Shown here: positions 50,278 to 57,816 of the stretch, piece after piece
How positions within the stretch are numbered: position 1 is the first letter of the stretch
How the letters are laid out: each line of letters begins with the position of its first letter
Program-made: the position numbers and the translations under genes
Notes under the pieces: model-generated
What the model was told of the DNA's origin: nothing
Databases searched by the model: none
Seen by the model: only the letters and a program-made list of their open reading frames with translations
Source of the DNA: Rummeliibacillus stabekisii
Lineage (GTDB): Bacteria; Bacillota; Bacilli; Bacillales_A; Planococcaceae
Reading direction: 5' to 3'
Assembly: GCF_007988965.1 (NCBI RefSeq)
Contig: NZ_BJVD01000006.1
Coordinates: 62,001 to 126,000, forward strand
Length of the DNA: 64,000 nucleotides

Positions 50278-51360
50278 ATGACAAATCAAACAGTAATTTT
50301 AACGGGCGGGGGCACAGCAGGCCACGTCTCGCTCAATCAAGCAATCATACCATCTTTTCTAGAAAAAGGCTATGAGGTTCACTATATAGGTTCAAAAGAA
50401 GGAATAGAAAAAGAGATTATCGGCCAGGCATTTCCCAACTTGCCTTATCATCCGATATCTAGCGGTAAATTAAGACGCTATTTCTCTATGAAAAACTTTA
50501 CGGATCCTTTCCGTGTCTTAGCAGGGATTTCGCAGGCCTTGTCTATTATGAGGCGCGTAAAGCCAGTAGTAGTATTTTCAAAAGGCGGTTTCGTGTCGGT
50601 GCCAGTTGTGATGGCGGCCAAAATGTCAGGCATTCCAGTTATCGCACATGAATCTGACGTAACACCAGGCCTTGCCAATAAATTGGCTTTGCCATTCGCG
50701 TCACATATCTTCACTGTTTTCAAACAAACGTTAAAACATTTACCTGCAGAGAAATCGGCATGTACAGGTTCTATCATTCGTCCTGCTTTATTTGAAGGGA
50801 GCAAGGAGAGGGGCCTACAATTATGTGGGTTTGGGGCAGATAAAGAGACCATCATGATCATGGGGGGGAGCCAAGGCTCTAAGTTCATTAATGATGCGGT
50901 TCGTGCCAATTTAGTGGGACTTCTAAAGAAGTACAATATCATCCATCTATGTGGGAAGGGGCATATCGATACAGCACTAGTTGACCTGCCATCTTATAAA
51001 CAATTTGAATATGTAACAACTGAATTGCCAGATTTACTGCATGCAACTGATTATGTAGTATCTAGAGCAGGGTCTAACTCTATCTTTGAATTTTTAGCAC
51101 TTCAAAAACCGATGCTATTAATCCCTCTTTCTTTAGAAAAATCTCGCGGTGATCAGATTTTAAATGCCAAACTGTTCTTTGAACAAGGATTAGCCGAAGT
51201 ACTGCAAGAAGAAGAGGTCAATCAACAAAGCTTCTTAAAAGCGCTTCAATTGTTAGAAAAACATAGTGATTCGCTAATCAAAAATATGCAGGAAGCAGAA
51301 TCTCCAAAAACACCAGATGAAATGGTGGATCTGATACTTCAATATGCAAAAACGGAATAA
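50278..51360 (+). CDS. MurG-type UDP-GlcNAc glycosyltransferase
   Basis: 360 residues with AAGGAGA before ATG 50278. ILTGGGTAGHVSLNQAIIP is the MurG N-terminal loop, YIGSKEGIEKEII and ISSGKLRRY follow, SKGGFVSVPVVMAA is the lipid-I face, and IMGGSQGSKFIND plus SRAGSNSIFEFLALQKPMLLIPLS form the UDP-GlcNAc site. It should add GlcNAc to lipid I to give lipid II. It is outside a dcw cluster and ends in a terminator. It could be a second MurG or the sole one relocated. Confidence 0.88.
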   Translation: MTNQTVILTGGGTAGHVSLNQAIIPSFLEKGYEVHYIGSKEGIEKEIIGQAFPNLPYHPISSGKLRRYFSMKNFTDPFRVLAGISQALSIMRRVKPVVVFSKGGFVSVPVVMAAKMSGIPVIAHESDVTPGLANKLALPFASHIFTVFKQTLKHLPAEKSACTGSIIRPALFEGSKERGLQLCGFGADKETIMIMGGSQGSKFINDAVRANLVGLLKKYNIIHLCGKGHIDTALVDLPSYKQFEYVTTELPDLLHATDYVVSRAGSNSIFEFLALQKPMLLIPLSLEKSRGDQILNAKLFFEQGLAEVLQEEEVNQQSFLKALQLLEKHSDSLIKNMQEAESPKTPDEMVDLILQYAKTE

Positions 51361-51407
51361 GATACTCAGGCAAGGCAGTTCAAAGGAATAATTTCTGTAG
51401 TAATATT

Positions 51408-51447
51408 AAAAGCCCCTCATTCTATATAGAATAGAGGGGCTTTTGTT
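51408..51447 (+). terminator. Bidirectional terminator
   Basis: AAAAGCCCCTC (51408-51418) pairs with GAGGGGCTTTT (51434-51444), with an ATTCTAT/ATAGAAT inner arm. Confidence 0.9.
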
Positions 51448-51462
51448 GGCAATACCGGTAAT

Positions 51463-52011
51463 TTACATGGCTTGTTCTGTGGACTCGCCATTTCGGGTAG
51501 CCATATATAAATAAAAGGTATCCTTTTGGATTTTGAATAACTCAAATTGTTTCTCGCCTTGATTAATTTCCTTATATAGAGATGGGTGGCTTTCTTTAGC
51601 ATCTACAGCATAACCTAACTTTAATGCAGCACGAATTGATTTAGTATTTTCTTTGCGGATTTTTAAGAACACACATTGAAAATCGAGTTCAAAAAATAAC
51701 TCTTCTAAAAACAATTCTTTCGCCTTTTGATTATAGCCTTTACCTTGATAAGGTACGCCAATCCATGTTCCTAAGAAGCCTGCGCCGTCTTGCACATCAT
51801 ACAAGGTAATACTGCCAATTGGTTGGCCCCAATCGTCTAAAATCGTGCGAGAAACTACTTTACCGTTTTCTTCATCTTCCATAAGCTGGTTTGTCATAAA
51901 CCAGAATTCATCGGCTGTCTTAGCCTTTTGACGAACAAAAGGGAAGACAGATGGGTGACTTAACAACTCAAAAAGCTCATTACATTCTTGTAATTCACGT
52001 CGCTTAATCAT
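51463..52011 (-). CDS. GNAT family N-acetyltransferase
   Basis: 182 residues. Motif A is WIGVPYQGKGYNQKAKEL, preceded by the strand GAGFLGT. LKIRKENTKSIRAALKLGY is the C-terminal block. GGAGG precedes ATG 52011. The 74-nt nested structure at 52051-52124 lies in its leader, 40 bases upstream, so it could affect expression if transcribed. The acceptor is unknown. Confidence 0.85.
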   Translation of the reverse strand: MIKRRELQECNELFELLSHPSVFPFVRQKAKTADEFWFMTNQLMEDEENGKVVSRTILDDWGQPIGSITLYDVQDGAGFLGTWIGVPYQGKGYNQKAKELFLEELFFELDFQCVFLKIRKENTKSIRAALKLGYAVDAKESHPSLYKEINQGEKQFELFKIQKDTFYLYMATRNGESTEQAM

Positions 52012-52617
52012 ATTGAACGCCTCCTTTTGGGGGTGAACATCGAAAACCCAGTTCTAGCCCCAACGAAATTTTTCATTTAATGTTGCATAAAAAATTTCGG
52101 GGTGGGAATCGAACCCACTAGAACCAGCGATCACTGGTGGCGCACCATTTGCCTTCCCTATTGATTCTATATATTATAGACTCATTTATGAAATTATTTT
52201 GCTCTTTAACTATACTAAGATTTGCGCAAATTGCAAAGAAAAAAATACAGTTTTTAATAAAAAATTTGAACAAAAAATGATAATTGTGAACACCGTTTTT
52301 TTGCTGGAGGGAAACATAATATTGGATGAAAAGTATAGTGTTATTCCCTTATTTTCTTTAATATTCACTTAATTATGGAAAATTAATATAAATTGCGTAT
52401 AATATAGAGTTAAGAATAGATAGTTTTTACTATAATGCCCTATGTTTTTACTGATTATTTGTATAATGTAGCTCTTGCTTAAGGATTTTTGCAAGAATTA
52501 TTCATTGAAATTTGGGCATTCAATTATGTTTATAAAAGTACAAATAATGATGTATTAGTGTCCTATGGCTGCTTGTACAATTACATATTAGACTTACACG
52601 AAAAGAGGGGACCAAAT
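52012..52617. other. Divergent intergenic region between GNAT and dapF
   Basis: About 600 bases. The left part holds the nested structure at 52051-52124. The right part is AT-rich, with a TATAAT near 52396 that may be a promoter -10. I see no riboswitch resembling lysine or T-box leaders before dapF. Confidence 0.45.
52051..52124. other. 74-nt perfectly nested three-way-junction sequence with T-arm-like hairpin
   Basis: Outer arms GTTCTAG (52051-52057) and CTAGAAC (52118-52124) are complementary. Between them, without any linker, lie CCCC (52058-52061) with GGGG (52099-52102), GAAATTTTT (52065-52073) with AAAAATTTC (52090-52098), and TGGG/CCCA around a seven-base loop (52103-52117). On the reverse strand that loop reads TTCGATT, the tRNA T-loop consensus. 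Reverse orientation places it in the leader of the GNAT gene, but the shape can form on either strand. The order of arms differs from a tRNA. It could be a structured leader RNA, a small mobile palindromic element or a tRNA-derived relic. Confidence 0.5.
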
Positions 52618-53589
52618 ATGATTTTAGACATTCACAAAGTCCACGGTTCAGGAAATACTTTTTATTTATATGAAACTAAAAATGAGAAAGAACTGGATTG
52701 GGCAAATTTAGCCATATGGCTTTGCGACAATGATATAGAAGATGGCGCAGATGGACTGCTCGTTGTGTCGCCATCTTCTATCGCATTAGCCAAAATGAGA
52801 GTATTTAACGCAGATGGCACAGAAGCATCGATGTGCGGCAATGGACTTCGATGTGTTGCACGCTATGTATTAGAAAAACATAATCTCTTGGAAGCCCAAA
52901 TTGAAACGATGAAAGCTATTTTACATGTTGCAAAAGAACAGCCTTTAGCGGAAGGTATTCCTACTTACAGTGTTGAAATTTCACCTGTTTCCTTCGAACT
53001 CACTTCACTTCCAATGAAATATGAAAACAAAACAACTCTTATTAATGAGATCAATGTTGAACTTGATGAGCAGCTACAATTTACTGCCATTTCAGTGCCG
53101 AATCCACATTTAATTTCTTTTGTTCCAAAAGATTTAATAGCCACTTCGTCACATCAAGAGAAAGTGGCATCCTTTTTAAATGGCCCAAATAGTATTTGTC
53201 CAGATGGCGTAAATGTGAGTTATGTATATACAATGGGACCTGACGAGATATATGTACGCACTTTTGAAAGGGGAGTAGGCTTTACAAATGCTTGCGGCAC
53301 GGCTATGACTGCTTCTGCATTAGTATCTCGCCTACTGAATTATACATCCAAAGAAAAAATTACTGTCATGAATCCAGGTGGGTTCGTCAAATGTATGGTC
53401 GGTATAAAACAAGATGAGCAATATAATTTGAGATTAATAGGTAACGCAACGATTACTGCATTATATACGTTAAAGTCTGAGGGCGCTCAATATTCATTTG
53501 AAAGCAAAGAAGAGACAGTAGAACAGCTCGCCTACCAAAAACTTAGTCATGAAGCGAAGGAAAAACACAAGACATTATTTGGCGATTGA
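52618..53589 (+). CDS. dapF: Diaminopimelate epimerase
   Basis: 323 residues from ATG 52618, with AGAGGGGA upstream; an in-frame ATG at 52489 adds 43 non-family residues. The two catalytic cysteines are Cys73 in ASMCGNGLRCVARY and Cys226 in NACGTAMTAS. FVKVHGSGN-like KVHGSGNTF opens the fold and PNPHLISF is conserved. It converts LL- to meso-diaminopimelate for lysine and wall synthesis. A C-terminal extension of about 40 residues (EGAQYSFESKEETVEQ..) is beyond the usual length. It overlaps the end of the diguanylate cyclase leader. Confidence 0.93.
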   Translation: MILDIHKVHGSGNTFYLYETKNEKELDWANLAIWLCDNDIEDGADGLLVVSPSSIALAKMRVFNADGTEASMCGNGLRCVARYVLEKHNLLEAQIETMKAILHVAKEQPLAEGIPTYSVEISPVSFELTSLPMKYENKTTLINEINVELDEQLQFTAISVPNPHLISFVPKDLIATSSHQEKVASFLNGPNSICPDGVNVSYVYTMGPDEIYVRTFERGVGFTNACGTAMTASALVSRLLNYTSKEKITVMNPGGFVKCMVGIKQDEQYNLRLIGNATITALYTLKSEGAQYSFESKEETVEQLAYQKLSHEAKEKHKTLFGD

Positions 53590-53612
53590 TGTTTGATGAG
53601 GAGGGAAAATGC

Positions 53613-55346
53613 ATGATGCAAGAAGCATTTATTACAAGAGAACAATTTTATGCAATGTATCAGTTAGACCAGTCTCTTGTTTTTCTCATGAAAAAGGATG
53701 TTAACGGTTATCAATACGTTTATACAAACCAAGCAGCTAAGGATTTTTTTTCAGATAATCTGGAAGGTAAATATTTAACAGAAATAGTTAATCGAGTATC
53801 TGTGCCATTAATAGAGAAAAATTATGAAGAGGCCATCGCTAATCATAATCAAGTGACTTATCATGATTTCTATTTGGAAAATGACAGAATTCAAACAAAT
53901 AAAACAGTTTGTACCCCCATAAAATACAATAAAGATACATATCTATTAGCTTCAACTTCAAAAATTGAAGAACTAAAAATCGGAACTTCAGAAGGAAATG
54001 CCAGTAATACAGCAGCTTTTAATAGCTTGAAAATAAGCCCATCAATGATGAAGCACCTCTTTGATACGTTCAACGTTGCAGTAAATATATGTATTACTGA
54101 CACGCAGGGGGTCATTGAATATGTCAATGCCAGTTTCGAACAAACAACAGAGTATTCTGCTTCGGAGTTGATCGGGAATACCAATGCCATGTTGAACTCG
54201 AGAAAACAATCTCGCGCATTTTATAAAGAATTATGGTCCCAAATATCGAGCGGTTTTATATGGCGCGGAGAAATGTGTAATCGAACCAAGTACGGCAGAA
54301 ACTATTGGCTAGATACAACGATTGTGCCTATCACAGATGAACAAGGGGAAATTAAGCATTATTTAGGTATAAGTTTTGATGTATCTAATAAAAAAATGCA
54401 AATGACGAAATTAAAAAATACTGAAAAGCTTTTTCAGCTTATTACAGAACATACCAAAGACTTTATCGTCATAACAAGCGATGAGGGTATTATTCAGTAT
54501 GTTTCACCTAATCATGAGGCAAAACTAGGCTATGGAAAAGATGAGTTAATAGGAAAGTTTTATATGGATCTACTGTCAAAAGATAGCGCTGAAAAAATGC
54601 AAAAAGAGCTGGCGCAACATGGAGAATTCGATAGTATAAAATTAGAATTAGAAATTTGTTCAAAGGATCTCCGTACCTTTTGGACTGAAGCACAATTGAC
54701 AAAAGTAAGAGATTCAAAACGTAAGGGTATATATCAAACTGTTCTAGTAGCTCGTGAAGTAACAGAACGAAAAGAAATGGAAGAACAACTGCGATATTTA
54801 GCTTATCATGATGCCCTGACGAAGCTTCCTAATAGAAGATATTTAATGGAGAAAGTTACCGAATACATCCGGATTGCAGACAGTTCAGGAAGCTCTTTAG
54901 CTCTATTATTTATTGATGGCGACAATTTTAAAGAAATTAATGATACGTATGGACATGAAATAGGTGATGAATTTATAAAAAGCTTTGGAGAAGCACTTTC
55001 TTCAAGTGTAAGAAACAGTGACCTTGTGGCAAGGATAGGTGGAGATGAGTTTATTATCGTCTTAACTGATTTATCGATAGATGAGATGAAAAGGAAAGAG
55101 CAAATTGGTCAAACAATCAGACGTATACAAGACATTTTGCATACTGGTTGGATGATAGGACCACATACCTTTTCCCCTACTTCATCTATTGGGGTTGCCT
55201 GCTATCCAGAGCATGGTTCTACTGTAGCTATGTTACTAGACCAGGCAGACCAGGCATTATACTATGCTAAAAGAGTAGCAGGAAAAGACTCTTATCATTA
55301 TGTGGAGAGTATACAAGAAACCAGAGATTCAACCTTAGTACGTTAG
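53613..55346 (+). CDS. PAS-PAS-PAS-GGDEF diguanylate cyclase
   Basis: 577 residues from ATG 53613 (ATG 53616 is equally possible) with GAGGAGGG upstream. PAS-like domains lie at about 10-115, 145-265 and 270-395. The GGDEF domain has DALTKLPNRRYL and an intact RIGGDEFIIVL (GGDEF at 476-480), with an RNSD inhibitory site five residues before it. It should make c-di-GMP with product inhibition. It is soluble. Its opposite number is the EAL-PilZ protein at 31246-34218. Confidence 0.92.
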   Translation: MMQEAFITREQFYAMYQLDQSLVFLMKKDVNGYQYVYTNQAAKDFFSDNLEGKYLTEIVNRVSVPLIEKNYEEAIANHNQVTYHDFYLENDRIQTNKTVCTPIKYNKDTYLLASTSKIEELKIGTSEGNASNTAAFNSLKISPSMMKHLFDTFNVAVNICITDTQGVIEYVNASFEQTTEYSASELIGNTNAMLNSRKQSRAFYKELWSQISSGFIWRGEMCNRTKYGRNYWLDTTIVPITDEQGEIKHYLGISFDVSNKKMQMTKLKNTEKLFQLITEHTKDFIVITSDEGIIQYVSPNHEAKLGYGKDELIGKFYMDLLSKDSAEKMQKELAQHGEFDSIKLELEICSKDLRTFWTEAQLTKVRDSKRKGIYQTVLVAREVTERKEMEEQLRYLAYHDALTKLPNRRYLMEKVTEYIRIADSSGSSLALLFIDGDNFKEINDTYGHEIGDEFIKSFGEALSSSVRNSDLVARIGGDEFIIVLTDLSIDEMKRKEQIGQTIRRIQDILHTGWMIGPHTFSPTSSIGVACYPEHGSTVAMLLDQADQALYYAKRVAGKDSYHYVESIQETRDSTLVR

Positions 55347-55438
55347 CTTGTCCACCATCTATAATAAGCACTTTTACAAACAGTTTTGTTGTTGATTATA
55401 GAACGTACCAATCGAAACAGCGTTTAAACGTACAATTC

Positions 55439-55459
55439 GTGTCATAAATTATGTGACAC
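55439..55459. promoter_or_regulatory. Inverted repeat upstream of the two-component operon
   Basis: GTGTCA (55439-55444), nine bases, TGACAC (55454-55459), ending about 30 bases before the response regulator start. It is a possible operator or autoregulatory site. Confidence 0.35.
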
Positions 55460-55489
55460 CTCAAACTAGTAAGAATGGTGGCAGTATGT

Positions 55490-56170
55490 ATGAATAAACG
55501 AATTTTATTAATTGAAGATGAAAAGAATATCGCAAGATTTATAGAACTGGAGCTTTCTCATGAAGGTTTTAGTGTATCAACATGCTTTGATGGTCGTGAA
55601 GGTTTACGAAAGGCGCTAGAAGAAAATATGAAAATCGATGTGATTCTCCTTGATGTCATGCTCCCTGGTTTAAATGGCATTGAAGTATGTAGAAGAATTC
55701 GAAGCCATTCCCAGGTGCCTATAATACTTATTACTGCGAGAGACGCAGTAATGGACCGGGTGGCTGGTCTCGATGCAGGTGCAGACGACTATATTGTAAA
55801 ACCATTTGCCATCGAAGAGTTGCTTGCTCGTATACGTTCTATTTTAAGGAGAACAGCAGCAGCCCCAGAAAGTAGAGACTTGCTAAAATATAAAAATATC
55901 ACAATAGACCAAGCTGCCTATACAGCATATGTAGATGAAAAAATGATTGAGCTCACCAAAACAGAGTTTGATTTATTGCGCCTTCTTATTGAAAACAAAA
56001 ATCGAGTTTGTACAAGAGACCATATACTGGAGCGCGTTTGGGGTTATCAAAGTGATGTGGAGACAAATGTCGTAGACGTTTACATACGACATTTAAGAGC
56101 GAAACTTCCTGACAGTGCCAGCACATATATTGAAACAGTGCGGGGCGTAGGGTATGTGATGCGTGAATGA
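55490..56170 (+). CDS. OmpR/PhoB-family response regulator
   Basis: 226 residues from ATG 55490. The receiver domain has acidic pocket ED (9-10) and phosphoacceptor Asp55 in [10 protein letters not shown]. Lys in DDYIVKPF is the switch lysine. The winged-helix domain carries [12 protein letters not shown] and the [23 protein letters not shown] recognition segment. It resembles ArlR/CsrR-type regulators. It overlaps the kinase gene by ATGA, so the pair forms one operon. Targets are unknown. Confidence 0.92.
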   Translation: MNKRILLIEDEKNIARFIELELSHEGFSVSTCFDGREGLRKALEENMKIDVILLDVMLPGLNGIEVCRRIRSHSQVPIILITARDAVMDRVAGLDAGADDYIVKPFAIEELLARIRSILRRTAAAPESRDLLKYKNITIDQAAYTAYVDEKMIELTKTEFDLLRLLIENKNRVCTRDHILERVWGYQSDVETNVVDVYIRHLRAKLPDSASTYIETVRGVGYVMRE

Positions 56171-57585
56171 ACAGAAAAAATTTATTCTCTTTCCGTAGAT
56201 CATCGTTGAAAACTAAGTGGGCACTTACCTCGGCGGTTGTGATTTTCATTAGCTTTGCCATTATTTGTTCCGTGTTGTACTGGTCCATGCACACATGGTT
56301 ATTATCGCAAGAACATCAATCAGTCAATCGGACAATGGATGATTTACAAGTCTTCTTTGAATCTCAAGGAAGTGGCATGACAATTGATGAAATTCGCTCG
56401 AATCGTGGATTAATGAATTCAATTATCGATAAAAATCAAACAGTACGTATTTTAAATAAAGATGGCATTGAAATTTTGCGGATTAACGATACCATCAATC
56501 AAATACCAGAAATCGAGAAACAAGTACCCTCACAAGGCTATATTGTAGAAAAGGAAAAATTAGAAGGAATAGATTGTTTTGTGGCTACAAGTAAATTGCA
56601 AATGTCGCCTTTTTTGGGGTATATACAATTGACACACCCTTTAGACTCTTTTCATTCATTGATGAATTATCTTTTAATGGCGATGTGCATACTCGGTTTA
56701 GGGGCATTAATTATTTCCTTTTACATTGGTCATTTTCTTGCGAACTTTCTTTTAAGACCGCTTCATGAGCTAAGATTAGAAATGCTGAATGTCGCGGAGG
56801 AAGGGTTTGGTACGCCTATACTAATGGAATATAGCTATGAAGATGAGATTGGTGATTTGCTTCAAGTTTTTCGCAAGATGATGGCAGAATTAGAGCAAAC
56901 ATTTCTATTACAACAGCAATTTGTCCAAGACGCTTCCCACGAACTTCGAACACCTATTCAAGTAGTAGAAGGGCATCTTTCATTAATCAAAAGATGGGGG
57001 AAAGATGATCCAGACGTTTTACAGGAATCTTTAGAAACCTCTTTAATAGAAATTAAGCGAATGAAAGATTTAGTAGAAGAAATGTTAGAACTAGCTAGAG
57101 GTGAGGGTGTTGCCCAAGATTCTCATTGCAACGTGGAAGAGACAATAATAGAGATAGTTGAAGAACAGCTACATTTATATCCATCAGTGAAGATTGAAAT
57201 AGTGAAGCATCACTTTACAAATGTCTATGCAGCGATATCCCAACATGCATTGGGCCAAATCGTCCGAAATCTGCTTCAAAATGCCATTCGTTATAGCAAC
57301 CTTGATGCCAAAATTTTTGTCTGCTTGACAATTGAAGGGAAAAATTGCAAAATCGAAGTCGAAGACCATGGTATTGGTATAGCTGAGTCTGATTTACCTT
57401 ATATCTTTGAGCGATTTTATCGTGTAGATCAAGCAAGATCTCGAGAAGAGGGCGGCACAGGTTTAGGATTGAGTATCGTTCATATGCTCGTCAATAAATA
57501 TGGCGGCAAAATTTTTGTTTCCAGTAAATTAGGGGAGGGAACTAAATTTCAGATAACATTCCCGTTAGAAAACAACCAAATTTGA
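56167..57585 (+). CDS. Sensor histidine kinase (HAMP-HisKA-HATPase)
   Basis: 472 residues. Two membrane helices (about 18-42 and 168-192) flank an extracytoplasmic sensor of about 125 residues. HAMP follows at about 193-245. The phospho-acceptor His258 is in [12 protein letters not shown]. The ATPase domain has [10 protein letters not shown] (N box), DHGIGIAE (G1) and [10 protein letters not shown] (G2). The layout is ArlS-like. It works with the response regulator upstream. There is no evident terminator before sucA. Confidence 0.92.
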   Translation: MNRKNLFSFRRSSLKTKWALTSAVVIFISFAIICSVLYWSMHTWLLSQEHQSVNRTMDDLQVFFESQGSGMTIDEIRSNRGLMNSIIDKNQTVRILNKDGIEILRINDTINQIPEIEKQVPSQGYIVEKEKLEGIDCFVATSKLQMSPFLGYIQLTHPLDSFHSLMNYLLMAMCILGLGALIISFYIGHFLANFLLRPLHELRLEMLNVAEEGFGTPILMEYSYEDEIGDLLQVFRKMMAELEQTFLLQQQFVQDASHELRTPIQVVEGHLSLIKRWGKDDPDVLQESLETSLIEIKRMKDLVEEMLELARGEGVAQDSHCNVEETIIEIVEEQLHLYPSVKIEIVKHHFTNVYAAISQHALGQIVRNLLQNAIRYSNLDAKIFVCLTIEGKNCKIEVEDHGIGIAESDLPYIFERFYRVDQARSREEGGTGLGLSIVHMLVNKYGGKIFVSSKLGEGTKFQITFPLENNQI

Positions 57586-57593
57586 TGTCTTTT

Positions 57594-57608
57594 ATGTAAT
57601 TATTACAT
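57594..57608. promoter_or_regulatory. 15-bp perfect palindrome of the 7-1-7 Fur-family type upstream of sucA
   Basis: ATGTAAT-T-ATTACAT reads the same on both strands. Fur, PerR and Zur boxes share the TAAT-n-ATTA core with different outer bases. It lies 9 bases after the kinase stop and about 210 bases before sucA. Confidence 0.35.
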
Positions 57609-57816
57609 CATTCAAGAAAAAAAATGCTCAATTCTCTCAAAAACATTGAATTTTTTGTGAAGAGTAGTAAGATTGAAAGGAAAATTGTTCTTTTAAACCA
57701 ATCTAACTTGCTGTACCGAATTGGCTGGAAGAATGATAAAATATACAGTGGATTTTCTGAAATTAAAACTTTAATTAATGGAACTGCCACTTGGCAAAAA
57801 GTTGGAGGTAATTCTC

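Noticed and set aside
52103-52117. A complete tRNA gene on the reverse strand.
   Set aside because: The T-arm-like hairpin is present but there is no D-arm, anticodon arm or CCA-side acceptor pairing in the normal order.
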